Shown one piece after another: positions 47,338 through 56,476 of a stretch of 64,000 bases of DNA; the first letter of the stretch is position 1, and every line of letters starts with the position of its first letter. Below the pieces are notes generated by a model. It ran no database searches. It was not told where the DNA came from and saw only the letters and a list, made by a program, of their open reading frames with translations. This DNA is from Staphylococcus hyicus (GTDB lineage Bacteria > Bacillota > Bacilli > Staphylococcales > Staphylococcaceae). Both the position numbers and the translations under genes were made by a program. Location: contig NZ_CP008747.1 in NCBI RefSeq assembly GCF_000816085.1, positions 248,001-312,000 on the forward strand. The letters run 5' to 3'.

Positions 47338-49341
47338 ATGCAGTTGTTAGAAGCGTATATCTTTTTCATTGTCGCAGTAATTTTAAGTTCTATTGTGAGT
47401 GTAAAAATACCTAAAGTGCCCGTAGCTTTCATTCAAATCCTTTTCGGTGCGTTTCTCTTTTTAGTGCCGATTACTATCCATTTTGAATTTAGTTCAGAGG
47501 TGTTTATGCTTGCAGTAATCGCGCCTTTATTATTTGTTGAAGGCTCGAATATCCATCGTGAAAAGTTATTACAGTATATGAAGCCGATTTCGTTAATGGC
47601 GATGGCGCTTGTTTTCGTGACAGTCATCGGTGCCGGCTTTTTCTTACACTGGGTGTGGCCTGAATTACCAATGGCAGCAGCTTTCGCAATCGCTGCTATT
47701 TTATGTCCGACGGATGCTGTGGCTGTTAAGGCAATGACGAAAGGGAAGATACTTCCTAAAGGTGTCATGACCATTTTAGAAGGGGAATCTTTATTAAACG
47801 ATGCTGCAGGGATTATCTCTTATAAAATCGCTATCACTGCCCTCATCGTACATACATTTTCAGCAGTTGAAGCAGTAGAAAAATTTGTCGTGTCAACGTT
47901 ACTAGGTTTATTTATTGGGTTAATCATAGGGGTTCTCGTTGTGCGGTTACGCATTATTTTGCAAACTAAAGGGCTGAAAGATAATAACACGCTGATTTAT
48001 ATACAATTATTAACCCCTTTTGTCGTATATATTGTCGCTGAATTAGTGCATGCGTCAGGCATTATTGCCGTAGTGATTGCTGGGCTAATACATGGCTTTG
48101 AGCGAGAACGACTCGTGCGTGCGCAACCTGAAATTCAAATGAGCTATGGACAAATTTGGAGCACGGTGAGTTATGCGTTAAATGGCTTTGTGTTTGTGAT
48201 TTTAGGTTATATCGTGCCAAATGTAATGGTGGAAATCATTCAAAATGAACCCGAAAAATTACTGTTTTTATTAGGCGTGACGATAATGATCGCAATTGCT
48301 ATATATGTCTGTCGTTTTATATGGGTATATGCATTTTTCAATACATTTTACTATCCAAAAAATACGCGTTTTTCATTTGGAAATATGTCACAACCCGAAC
48401 CAATGAACCGATTGCATTATGCGTTTATAATGACGATGTGTGGCATACATGGTACCATTTCAGTTTCGTTAGCATTAACGTTACCTGTTTATTTAAGCCA
48501 ACAACAGCGATTCGAATTCCGAAATGATTTAATTTTTATTGCCACGATGATGGTTTTAATGAGTTTGGTTATTGCTCAAGTCGTTTTACCATTTATTACA
48601 CAATCGGCAGTTGTCGAACCGAATCGTGGACTTTCCTATATCGATGCCAAGATTAAAATTTTAGCCGAAGTCATTCATCGTATGAAAATGACACCAGAAG
48701 CATGTACGTTAAAATCTTTCGGTCCGGTAGTACAAGAATATTACAGTGAATACATGTTTTTACTTAGAAATCAAAGTCATCGCAAAGATGCGCGCGAATT
48801 TCGCAGACTAAGTGATATTGCGAAAGAAGTTGAACAAGAGACGTTAAGCGTACTTGTAGATGAAGGTAAAATTGACAGACAAGGATTATCACAATATCGA
48901 ATCATTGTCGACAATTCACAACAGTTTAAAGAAGCGGACTTTATTGAAAAACTAAAAATGACGATTAAAATGATTGTATTACGTTATCGGGCTCGAACAG
49001 GAAGACTAAAAAAAGATATCGATATTAAAGCATTAGATAAAACATTAGATCAAGTTTATCGTCGCGTTTCAGAACGTTTATCTAAAGAGCGTAACAGTCA
49101 TAATATGCTCGAAATAGGGATGATTAATACATCGTATTTTACACGTATTCATCGTCAATCACGATTAAAACCAAAAGAACGTCAAGCGAGTGAACAAATG
49201 CGTCGCATGAAACTATATGCAGTGTATACTCAACGAGAAGTGTTGGATGAAATGGTATTAAACGGTGAAATTACAGAACATGATATTGCGGTAAGACTAC
49301 GTGAAGAAATTAGTTACAATGAGATTTTAGCAGATAAATAG
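47338..49341 (+). CDS. Monovalent cation/proton antiporter, CPA1 family
   Basis: A 667-residue Na+(K+)/H+ exchanger. The N-terminal ~420 residues hold about 12 membrane segments with the CPA1 signatures FVEGSNIHREKL, CPTDAVAVKAM (ion-binding Asp) and EGESLLNDAAGII. The remaining ~240 residues are a charged, helical cytoplasmic tail. Similar to NhaK/CPA1 antiporters of Bacillales; ion preference cannot be read from sequence. Expected roles are pH, sodium and osmotic balance. The start ATG follows GGGGTGATG. It appears monocistronic and is not obviously linked to its AT-rich upstream neighbour. Confidence 0.87.
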   Translation: MQLLEAYIFFIVAVILSSIVSVKIPKVPVAFIQILFGAFLFLVPITIHFEFSSEVFMLAVIAPLLFVEGSNIHREKLLQYMKPISLMAMALVFVTVIGAGFFLHWVWPELPMAAAFAIAAILCPTDAVAVKAMTKGKILPKGVMTILEGESLLNDAAGIISYKIAITALIVHTFSAVEAVEKFVVSTLLGLFIGLIIGVLVVRLRIILQTKGLKDNNTLIYIQLLTPFVVYIVAELVHASGIIAVVIAGLIHGFERERLVRAQPEIQMSYGQIWSTVSYALNGFVFVILGYIVPNVMVEIIQNEPEKLLFLLGVTIMIAIAIYVCRFIWVYAFFNTFYYPKNTRFSFGNMSQPEPMNRLHYAFIMTMCGIHGTISVSLALTLPVYLSQQQRFEFRNDLIFIATMMVLMSLVIAQVVLPFITQSAVVEPNRGLSYIDAKIKILAEVIHRMKMTPEACTLKSFGPVVQEYYSEYMFLLRNQSHRKDAREFRRLSDIAKEVEQETLSVLVDEGKIDRQGLSQYRIIVDNSQQFKEADFIEKLKMTIKMIVLRYRARTGRLKKDIDIKALDKTLDQVYRRVSERLSKERNSHNMLEIGMINTSYFTRIHRQSRLKPKERQASEQMRRMKLYAVYTQREVLDEMVLNGEITEHDIAVRLREEISYNEILADK

Positions 49342-49450
49342 ATTGTAAATGACGCATATTTTCGCTATGATATGCACAGCAACTGAGGGTAGGAGTATTA
49401 CAGAAAGCTACACTCTTCTATATTGAAAATCTAAAACATATTTAGGTGTC

Positions 49451-49491
49451 TCGTGCGCAAAATGGATTTTCGATTTTGATATAATGTCTCA
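49451..49491 (+). repeat. Dispersed repeat segment, copy B
   Basis: Resembles 33975-34013 (shared ATGGATTTTC and ATAATGTCTC-like words). It is followed about 100 bases later by the same type of terminator stem. By-eye alignment only. Confidence 0.4.
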
Positions 49492-49587
49492 GTTGTCTCG
49501 GCTAAGGAGTAATTAAAGCGATATTTTAAAGCCATCATATTTATGTATCTTAATAGTTACATTCTTTTATAAGTATAAATTTCATAG

Positions 49588-49627
49588 CCAATAAAGTTCA
49601 TGGGAATATGAATTTTATTGGTTTTTT
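49588..49627 (+). terminator. Terminator-like stem (repeat family copy 2)
   Basis: CCAATAAAGTTCAT pairs with ATGAATTTTATTGG over a 6-base loop and is followed by a run of T. Left arm closely matches 34074 and 51423. It is about 250 bases after the antiporter gene, with no gene between. Confidence 0.8.
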
Positions 49628-49864
49628 ATTTACGAGGCTATTCTATTCTGGTCCCTTTTAGTGCACGTTTTTTGAGTGTCTCAATACGATAAAATGATGG
49701 TTGCGTTGCGTCGAATAGATAGTTTGAATGAGATGAAAGTAAAAAATTACATATTTTAAATTATACAAAATGATGCATTTAACCCGCAATTCATGTAAAA
49801 TATAAAAGTGAAAATAAGCGTTTTAATGCATATTTATACGTAAATGTTAGGAGTCGCTTTGCGC
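49628..49864. other. Upstream region of the YjiH-family gene
   Basis: AT-rich spacer that must contain the promoter of the downstream leader ORF and membrane-protein gene. No clear -35/-10 pair stands out and no gene is seen. Confidence 0.35.
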
Positions 49865-50002
49865 GTGAATGATACATATACACATAAAGAAATGAATATA
49901 AAAACTCGCAATCTTTTGGGTTTTAAAGATTGTGCAATGAAAGTCCCCTTTAATCAATACTTGATGGAAGGGATTCCATATGCAAAGGGGAATACAATAT
50001 GA
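49865..50002 (+). CDS. Possible 45-residue leader peptide ahead of the YjiH-family gene
   Basis: A GTG-started frame of 45 codons reads through the leader and ends with TGA overlapping the ATG of the next gene (ATGA). AGGAG lies 11 bases upstream of the GTG, a rather long spacing. The peptide (starting MNDTYTHKEMNIK, ending EGIPYAKGNTI) has no recognisable domain or signal. The ORF covers two RNA hairpins, one of which hides the ribosome site of the next gene, so translation of this ORF could open that site. It may also be chance; the sequence alone does not settle it. Confidence 0.35.
   Translation: MNDTYTHKEMNIKTRNLLGFKDCAMKVPFNQYLMEGIPYAKGNTI
49907..49934 (+). promoter_or_regulatory. Leader hairpin 1
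   Basis: CGCAATCTTT pairs with AAAGATTGTG (10 bp, one wobble) with an 8-base loop. It lies inside the leader ORF and upstream of the hairpin that covers the ribosome site. Confidence 0.5.
49945..49990 (+). promoter_or_regulatory. Structured leader sequestering the ribosome-binding site
   Basis: CCCCTTT (49945-49951) pairs with AAAGGGG (49984-49990), the ribosome site of the gene at 49999. The interior can hold two small hairpins (ATCAA/TTGAT and GGAA/TTCC), giving a compact three-way junction. This suggests control of translation by ligand, coupling or temperature. No known riboswitch class recognised. Confidence 0.5.
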
Positions 50003-51378
50003 CAACGTATCAGAAGAAAGATATTGTTCGTGGCCGTTTGAAATTTATTATGATGTCATTTATAGGGATATTTTTATTTTTATTACCTATCGGTGTCACA
50101 AATGAAAAGGGAGAACGTGAAACGACATTACCGATTGCTTGGCTAGCCAATGCTATGAAAGGCATCATTGGTGATGCAATGCCTTTCATTATTTTAGGAA
50201 TCATTACATTATCAGGAATTTTGACGATTTTATGTAGTACATTATACAAAAATAGGCTGAACCCCGAACGTCAAATGGCGAAAACATTTAGTGTAGGGCC
50301 TTTATGGGTGATTGTAAGATTATTAGCAGTTGTTTTCGCATGGCTCATTTATTTAAAAGTTGGCTCTGAAGTTATTTATTCTGCAGACACAGGTGATCTT
50401 GTCTTCAGTAGTTTACTGCCAACACTCGTAACGATTTTCTTTTTTGCAGGATTATTTTTACCGTTTTTAATGTCTTACGGCCTGCTAGAGTTTTTTGGAC
50501 CCATTTTTAGACCGATTATGCGTCCGTTATTTAAACTACCTGGACGCTCAACAGTGATTAACTTGGCCTCATTCTTAGGCGATGGGACGATTGGTGTAAT
50601 GATTGCTAGTGAGCAGTATAATCAAGGGTATTATACGCGTCGAGAAGCAACGACCATTGCGACGATGTTTAGTGTTGTATCGATTACATTTGTCATTGTC
50701 ATTGCGGAAACGATTCATTTATCTGAGCACTTTTATTACTTTTATCTCACTGTTATTTTAGCGTGTTTAGCATGTGCGATTATTTTGCCGCGTTTGTGGC
50801 CATTAAATCGTGTACCAGATACGTTTAAAAACAATTTGAAACATGAAACGTTAAGAGAAGACAATTTAGGTAATAAAAATCCGGTTGTTTACGGATTTGA
50901 ACAGGCAACGGTTCAAGGTATTAAAGCACCTGGCATCAAACAATTTTTTAAAGATGGTAGTAAAACAGTAATTGATATGTGGCTTGCAGTGTTACCTGTT
51001 GTGATGACGATTGGGACGATTGCCACAATACTCGCAACGTATACACCTATATTCCGTGTGTTAGGCTTACCATTCTTACCATTGTTTGAAGTATTACAAG
51101 TGCCATCGGCAAAAGCGGCATCTGAAACAGTACTCATTGGTTTTGCGGATATGTTTTTACCATCATTACTGATTGAAGGTGTTAAAGATGACTTAACACG
51201 CTTTGTTGTTGGCGCCTTGAGTGTAAGCCAATTAATATATTTGTCAGAAGTAGGTGGCGTGATTTTGGGATCAAAAATTCCAGTAAGCTTGCCTAAACTT
51301 TTTGCGATTTTCTTAATGCGTACGGTCATTGCTTTACCAATTATCGCACTCATGGGTCACTTATTATTTACATTTTAA
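49999..51378 (+). CDS. YjiH-family membrane protein (nucleoside-recognition/gate domain)
   Basis: A 459-residue membrane protein with about 9-11 hydrophobic segments, of the YjiH family, which contains a nucleoside-recognition ('Gate') domain. Typical parts are seen: FIGIFLFLLPIG near the N-terminus, the MPFIILGIITLSGILTIL segment, the FLGDGTIGVMIASEQYNQGYYTRREA motif, and a C-terminal block with SEVGGVILGSKIPVSLPKLFAIF. The transported substrate of the family is not known. AAAGGGG lies 8 bases before the ATG but is part of a stem. The converging neighbour is the M20 peptidase of the amine cluster, with a strong stem between them. Confidence 0.78.
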   Translation: MTTYQKKDIVRGRLKFIMMSFIGIFLFLLPIGVTNEKGERETTLPIAWLANAMKGIIGDAMPFIILGIITLSGILTILCSTLYKNRLNPERQMAKTFSVGPLWVIVRLLAVVFAWLIYLKVGSEVIYSADTGDLVFSSLLPTLVTIFFFAGLFLPFLMSYGLLEFFGPIFRPIMRPLFKLPGRSTVINLASFLGDGTIGVMIASEQYNQGYYTRREATTIATMFSVVSITFVIVIAETIHLSEHFYYFYLTVILACLACAIILPRLWPLNRVPDTFKNNLKHETLREDNLGNKNPVVYGFEQATVQGIKAPGIKQFFKDGSKTVIDMWLAVLPVVMTIGTIATILATYTPIFRVLGLPFLPLFEVLQVPSAKAASETVLIGFADMFLPSLLIEGVKDDLTRFVVGALSVSQLIYLSEVGGVILGSKIPVSLPKLFAIFLMRTVIALPIIALMGHLLFTF

Positions 51379-51422
51379 GCAGATGGCATCCGGCTCCGAC
51401 GTCACATTTGGTCCAATGAATA

Positions 51423-51462
51423 CAGCCAACAAAATTCATGCGCGCATGAACTTTGTTGGCTG
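51423..51462. terminator. Bidirectional terminator-like stem (repeat family copy 3)
   Basis: A 19-base arm (CAGCCAACAAAATTCATGC) pairs with GCATGAACTTTGTTGGCTG with a single mismatch and a 2-base centre. A T-rich tail follows. It separates two converging genes. Its core matches the stems at 34074 and 49588. Confidence 0.8.
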
Positions 51463-51498
51463 TTATTTTTGATGGGCGACGTGTTAACATCAGTGACT

Positions 51499-52566
51499 TT
51501 AATGATAATGTTGAATAAAGTCTACAAGAATATTTGTATAGGTGTCGATTGAACTTAAATCGACATACTCATCTTCTCCATGCCAATGCGCTCCTGATGG
51601 TCCAAATTCAATGGCTGGTATGCCCTTAGCAGAATAGTAGCGTGTATCTGCAAACCCATGTTGTCCAAACATGGGCGCGGTGGATTGAGGGGAGTGCTTA
51701 AGGATGTATTGTTGTAGCAACTTAAAGTCAGGGTTATTTAAATCATTCGTCACAGGGGGGCCAGTCAAATGAATGTCTAACTGCATGTTCGTCAAAGCTT
51801 CGATTTGTTGAATAATGTCGGCTTCTGATTGAGATGGTAAATATCGAATATCGTAAGACATTACGCAAGTATCGGGTACTTTATTATACACGTCGCCTCC
51901 TGAAATTTTAGCTAAATTGATAGAAGGGCATGTGTACAATTCTGATGACGCTTTCGCAAATGGCAAGTCGAGTAGACGCTGATGTATGTCGAGTGCTTTT
52001 GTGATAGCATTGTCTCCTTCCCACGGTCGACTACTATGTGCTGCGCTGCCCTTAATGACTAAATCAAATTGTAAAATACCTTTCGCTTGAACACCAATGC
52101 CTAATTCTGTAGGTTCGCTACAAATGACTAACTGCGCATCAATGTTTTGTTCACATAAATAACGTGCACCAAATTGACCACCTGTTTCCTCATCTGGCAC
52201 AAGGTGTATTTCAACTTGAGTATTTAAATCAAGTTGATGGAGTCTCTTCATTGCTAATAATAACCCTACGACACCACCTTTCATGTCAGCCGTACCACGG
52301 CCGTACATTTTACCATCTTTCATATATGGGGAGAAAAGTTTTGGTGGCGCAGGTACGACATCCAAGTGACCATTCAAGATGATTTTTTTGTCCCCTTTGC
52401 CAATTTTGGCGATTAAAATGTCATAACCTTGATTAGATAAAATGGTCGTTTCAATCTCATTTTGTTGTAGCCATGCACTGCACATGTGTATGAGATGGTT
52501 GGTATTTTCAATGTTTGAACTATCTACTGATACGAATTGTTCCAATAATTGTTGTGTCTCTGTCAT
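51499..52566 (-). CDS. M20-family metallopeptidase (ArgE/DapE-like)
   Basis: A 355-residue zinc-dependent hydrolase of the M20 family, which cleaves N-acyl amino acids or small dipeptides. Metal ligands and the catalytic region are intact: NGHLDVVPA, GRGTADMKGGV, PDEETGGQFG, and a C-terminal GPSGAHWHGEDEYV. True ArgE or DapE function is unsupported by context. It is divergent from the aldehyde dehydrogenase operon and may hydrolyse gamma-glutamylglycine, the predicted end product there; this is inference. AAGGGGG lies 8 bases before an ATG at 52566, preferred over the longer frame starting at 52599. Confidence 0.78.
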   Translation of the reverse strand: MTETQQLLEQFVSVDSSNIENTNHLIHMCSAWLQQNEIETTILSNQGYDILIAKIGKGDKKIILNGHLDVVPAPPKLFSPYMKDGKMYGRGTADMKGGVVGLLLAMKRLHQLDLNTQVEIHLVPDEETGGQFGARYLCEQNIDAQLVICSEPTELGIGVQAKGILQFDLVIKGSAAHSSRPWEGDNAITKALDIHQRLLDLPFAKASSELYTCPSINLAKISGGDVYNKVPDTCVMSYDIRYLPSQSEADIIQQIEALTNMQLDIHLTGPPVTNDLNNPDFKLLQQYILKHSPQSTAPMFGQHGFADTRYYSAKGIPAIEFGPSGAHWHGEDEYVDLSSIDTYTNILVDFIQHYH

Positions 52567-52619
52567 AGTCAATGCCCCCTTGATTACATTTAAGTGCATT
52601 TAACCATAAGTAAAGAATA

Positions 52620-52648
52620 TTGACAAGTTTCTGAAAATTTAGTAAGGT
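52620..52648 (+). promoter_or_regulatory. Promoter of the aldehyde dehydrogenase operon
   Basis: -35 TTGACA (52620-52625), 17-base spacer, -10 TAAGGT (52643-52648; weak). A transcript starting near 52655 would carry a leader of about 98 bases containing the two-hairpin element and terminator. Confidence 0.5.
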
Positions 52649-52665
52649 TTTAGCATACAAAGTAA

Positions 52666-52733
52666 TTTTATCAAGTGAATAGAGTTTAGCAAAGGCGCTA
52701 ATCAGTAGTTCAGGCTACTATTAGTGCCTTTTT
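52666..52733 (+). promoter_or_regulatory. ANTAR-type antitermination leader upstream of the aldehyde dehydrogenase gene
   Basis: P1: TTTTAT (52666-52671) with ATAGAG around CAAGTGA. P2: TTAGC (52686-52690) with GCTAA around the hexaloop AAAGGC, which has A at position 1 and G at position 4 as EutV-type ANTAR proteins require. The 3' half of P2 is the left arm of a terminator, AAAGGCGCTAATCAGTAG with CTACTATTAGTGCCTTT (one bulged C), followed by a T-run at 52729-52733. P2 and terminator exclude one another, so EutV binding should allow read-through. Confidence 0.72.
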
Positions 52734-52752
52734 GTGCGTAAGGAGGGGAAAT

Positions 52753-54180
52753 ATGGATTTTAATTTTAACATTATCGATGGGCAACATGTGATGGCATCA
52801 GAAACAATGGCTGTGACAAATCCGGCCACTGAAGCGGTCATAGGTCAGGTGCCGAAAGTATCGCCTCACCAAGTTGAACAAGCCATTCATGCGGCGCAAA
52901 AAGGATTTGAAGTTTGGTCAACTTACACAGCTGAAGAAAGAGAGTCATTCATGTTGACATGGGCGGAAAAGATACTTGAGAACCAAGACAGGCTTGCCAA
53001 ATTATTGAGTCAAGAGCAAGGGAAACCTTTTAACGAAGCTTTAGGAGAAGTACAAGTGTGTGCAAAATTCATTAGATGGTCAGCAGAAGAAGCCAAGCGA
53101 ATGAATGGTGATATTTTGGTGCCTTCTAAGTCCCATCAAAGATTATCAGTCATTAAGCAACCAGTAGGGGTATGTGCATTGATTACACCTTGGAACTTTC
53201 CAGCAGCAATGGTAGCAAGGAAAGTTGCACCCGCATTAGCTACAGGTTGTGCATTTGTTTTGAAACCTTCAAGTGAAACACCACAAATTGCGATTGCATT
53301 AATCGATTTACTCAACCAGACAGGTATCCCAAATGGTGTGGTAAATATCGTAACTGGATCATCAAGCATGATTTCTGATGCATTTTTAGCAAACAATATG
53401 ATTAAAAAAATTTCATTTACGGGTTCTACTGAAGTTGGGAAAGAGTTAGTCGAAAAATCAGCGCAAAATTTGAATCGACTTTCTTTAGAATTAGGTGGCA
53501 ATGCCCCAGCAATCGTTTTTGAGGATGCTAACTTAGAGCAAGCAGTGTCAGATATCGTTGAAAACAAATTTGAAAATAATGGTCAAATGTGTAATGGCAT
53601 TAATTATATTTTAGTCCATGAGGCATTAAAAGCAGACTTTTTAGCGCAATTGATTGATAAAGTTAACGCACTTAAAGTTGGCCATTGGAATGAAAAAGAC
53701 GTCAATGTTGGACCGCTCATAAATGCGAAGGCGCAAGAAAATGTCGCGCATATTGTTTCAGAAGCCACAAAACAAGGGGCAACACTAACGTTGGGTGGAC
53801 ATAAAATAGATGGAAAAGGAAGCTTTTTTGAGCCTACGATTTTAGATGGTGTAAAAAAAGAGATGTCCATTTTAGAACAAGAAATATTTGGTCCAGTCGC
53901 GCCTATCGTCACGTTTAAATCAGATGAAGAGGCGATTGACATCGCTAATCGAACACATCAAGGGTTAGCAGCCTATTTCTTTACTTCCGATGTTAATAAA
54001 GTACATCACGTAGCAGAACGATTAGCGTTTGGAATGGTCGGCGTAAATGGGACGCAACTCAGTTTACCACAGGCGCCTTTTGGGGGCATAGATGAAAGTG
54101 GATTTGGCAGAGAAGGTGGTCATTACGGTTTAGACGAATATTTGGAATTGAAGTTTATATCATTAACGTTAAACAAATAG
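52753..54180 (+). CDS. NAD(P)-dependent aldehyde dehydrogenase (GabD/PuuC-like)
   Basis: A 475-residue aldehyde dehydrogenase. It contains TPWNFPAAMVARKVAPALATGCAFVLKPS, the NAD-binding FTGSTEVGKEL, the catalytic Glu in LSLELGGNAP and the catalytic Cys in ENNGQMCNGIN. It resembles succinate-semialdehyde dehydrogenases, but the setting suggests it oxidises a gamma-glutamyl-aminoaldehyde to the acid. AAGGAGG lies 7 bases ahead of the ATG at 52753, so the frame's earlier ATG at 52732, inside the terminator tail, is not used. It is the first gene of an operon with the synthetase and SDR genes, behind an ANTAR-type leader. Confidence 0.88.
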   Translation: MDFNFNIIDGQHVMASETMAVTNPATEAVIGQVPKVSPHQVEQAIHAAQKGFEVWSTYTAEERESFMLTWAEKILENQDRLAKLLSQEQGKPFNEALGEVQVCAKFIRWSAEEAKRMNGDILVPSKSHQRLSVIKQPVGVCALITPWNFPAAMVARKVAPALATGCAFVLKPSSETPQIAIALIDLLNQTGIPNGVVNIVTGSSSMISDAFLANNMIKKISFTGSTEVGKELVEKSAQNLNRLSLELGGNAPAIVFEDANLEQAVSDIVENKFENNGQMCNGINYILVHEALKADFLAQLIDKVNALKVGHWNEKDVNVGPLINAKAQENVAHIVSEATKQGATLTLGGHKIDGKGSFFEPTILDGVKKEMSILEQEIFGPVAPIVTFKSDEEAIDIANRTHQGLAAYFFTSDVNKVHHVAERLAFGMVGVNGTQLSLPQAPFGGIDESGFGREGGHYGLDEYLELKFISLTLNK

Positions 54181-54196
54181 AGGTGGGTGATGGGTT

Positions 54197-55596
54197 ATGT
54201 TACATGAATCAAATCATAATCAAACGTTAGAAGGAAATATTTCTAAAGATGAATTGTTAGCAGCAATTAAAAAGGGGACATTGATACCGTTATGCTTGGT
54301 TTTTGTGATATGCAAGGTCGTATCATGGGTAAGCGTATGACCGGAGATTACTGTTTAGAAAATGACATTTCAGAAGGCACGCATTTTTGTAATTATTTAC
54401 TCGGTACCAATTTTGAAATGGATACAAATGATGGATATGAATATATGAACTGGGAGAAAGGGTATGGGGATTATCTTGCTGTTCCTGATTGGGATACCTT
54501 GAAAGTAGTGCCATGGTTTGATAAAACGGCGCTCGTTTTATGTGACGTCTACACTGAAGATGGCACAACACGAATAGCGATTGCACCTCGGAACATACTG
54601 AAAAAGCAATTAGAGAAAGCGAGTCAATACGGCTTCGACCCTTATTTAGCAAGTGAACTGGAATTTTATTTATTTAAAGATACCTTTGAAGCAATCAACA
54701 ACAGAGGTTATAACACATTGAATCCAGCGGGGCATCTCAATGAAGATTATAACTTATTACAAGGGACTAAAAACGAACCATTGTATCAAAAAATCCGTCA
54801 TTTGATGTCAAAAATGAACATTTTTATCGAATCGTCTAAAGGAGAAGCGTATAAAGGTCAACATGAGATTAATTTAAAGTATTCGAAAGCATTAAAAGCT
54901 GCAGACCAACATGTGTTATTTAAACATGGGATGAAAGAAATTTGTATTCAAAATGATCATTCTGTCACGTTTATGGCTAAACCTTTTCAAGAATGGACAG
55001 GATCTAGTGGGCATATCCATATCAGTTTAATGAAAAAAGGAACAAAAGAGAATGCCTTTTATTCAGGTAATGATGCGCAACCGATGTCAGATACGATGCA
55101 ACATTTTTTAGCAGGTGTGATGACGTATACACAAGAGTTTTCCTTACTCTTTGCACCACATGTGAACTCGTATAAACGATTTGCACCTAACAGTTGGGCG
55201 CCTGTGAGCATCGCATGGAGTAGAGACAATCGTTCCGCTGGCTATCGTGTCGTAGGTAATCAACAAGCGCTGCGGTTTGAATCACGTATCCCCGGGTCAG
55301 ATATGAATCCTTATTTAGCTTATTCTGCGTTAATCGGTGCTGGACTTTATGGCATTGAACACCAATTAGAGCTACCTAAGGAACTTAAAGGCAATGCCTA
55401 TTTAAATCAATCTGTAAAACAAATTCCGTCTTCCTTACATGAAGCGATACAACATTGGAAACAGAGTGAAGTCGTTAAAGAAGTGCTAGGAGAAGATGTT
55501 TGGAAACATTATTTGCATACAGCACAACTCGAATTAAATGACTTTGATTCTTATGTCACTACTTGGGAAAGACAACGATATTTTGAACAAAGTTAA
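54197..55596 (+). pseudogene. Glutamine-synthetase-like ligase, apparent frameshift (possible gamma-glutamylethanolamide synthetase)
   Basis: Glutamine-synthetase family, most like enzymes that join glutamate to an amine. The ribosome site GAGGTGGG and ATG at 54197 open frame 1, which gives MLHESNHNQTLEGNISKDEL and then KKGT. Family-like sequence resumes one base off as DIDTVMLGFCDMQGR and continues for 430 residues. One missing base in the A5G4 run at 54269-54277 explains this; restoring it gives about 466 residues. The catalytic blocks are otherwise intact (ASELEFYLF, GQHEINLKY, GSSGHIHISL, NSYKRFAPNSWAPV, RFESRIPGSDMNPYLAYSA). The ATG at 54292 has no ribosome site. It may be a sequencing slip, a true null allele, or slippage-based on/off switching. 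Confidence 0.7.
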
Positions 55597-55624
55597 TCAT
55601 AAATTTGTATGGGAGTGAGATAAA

Positions 55625-56392
55625 ATGAGATTAAAAGACAAAGTTTGTATTATTACAGGTGCAGGTGGTGGTATGGGGAAAACTGCTGCAGTCATGTTTG
55701 CAAAAGAAGGTGCCCGCGTGGCAGTTTTTGAAAAAAATAAAGAAGCTGGTGAGCAAACTGCGCAAGAAATTACGCGTCAAGGCGGCGAGGCCAGTTTTTA
55801 TGAAGTAGATATTTCAAATGAGCAACAGGTAAGTGATGCAGTCGCACGTGTAGTCACTGATTTCGGAAAGATTGATGTATTGTATAACAACGCAGGAGTT
55901 ATGCCGGCCGCGGATCATTCTGTTGTAGACACGTCAGAAGAAGTTTGGGATCTCGTAATGAATATTAACGTCAAAGGTATATTCTTTATGACCAAATATG
56001 TTATTCCTGAAATGGAAAAGCATCAGTCAGGCTCCATCATTAATATTGCATCCTTTGTGGCAGAAATGGGATGCTCCGTACCACAAGATGCCTATACTGC
56101 CTCAAAAGGCGCCGTTGTAGCACTCACAAAATCACTTGCAATTCAGTTTAGACCTAAAGGCATTCGGACAAACGCTATTAGTCCTGGGCCTATCGAGACA
56201 CCACTATTAATGGAATGGCTTGTTTCAGATGAAGAAGCGAAGAATGTAAGGTTAGGGCGTCAACCTTCTGGAAGGTTCGGTAAACCGGAAGACATCGTGA
56301 ACTGTGCCATTTATCTTGCCTCAGATGAATCAGATTGGACGAATGGCGCAAACATTAATGTAGATGGAGGTATTACGTCGAACTACTTTTAG
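55625..56392 (+). CDS. Short-chain dehydrogenase/reductase (SDR)
   Basis: A 255-residue classical SDR with the cofactor motif TGAGGGMG, NNAG, the catalytic Ser in NIASF, and Tyr-Lys in YTASKGA, and a C-terminal INVDGGIT that is usual for the 3-oxoacyl-ACP reductase/glucose-1-dehydrogenase-like group. It should oxidise an alcohol with NAD(P). In this operon a likely substrate is the hydroxyl of gamma-glutamylethanolamide, giving the aldehyde used by the dehydrogenase upstream; this is inference. The start ATG follows GGGAGTGAG. A very strong stem follows. Confidence 0.83.
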   Translation: MRLKDKVCIITGAGGGMGKTAAVMFAKEGARVAVFEKNKEAGEQTAQEITRQGGEASFYEVDISNEQQVSDAVARVVTDFGKIDVLYNNAGVMPAADHSVVDTSEEVWDLVMNINVKGIFFMTKYVIPEMEKHQSGSIINIASFVAEMGCSVPQDAYTASKGAVVALTKSLAIQFRPKGIRTNAISPGPIETPLLMEWLVSDEEAKNVRLGRQPSGRFGKPEDIVNCAIYLASDESDWTNGANINVDGGITSNYF

Positions 56393-56476
56393 TCGTAAAT
56401 ATGAGATTATAGTATATGCACGGAAGTGGTATGTGTGAAGGGTTAATCAATCCAATAAGTCAGGATATGGTACCCA

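Noticed and set aside
54292..55596. Treating the synthetase as an intact gene starting at ATG 54292.
   Set aside because: There is no ribosome site before that ATG, and clearly coding, family-like N-terminal residues lie in another frame directly upstream behind a strong ribosome site.
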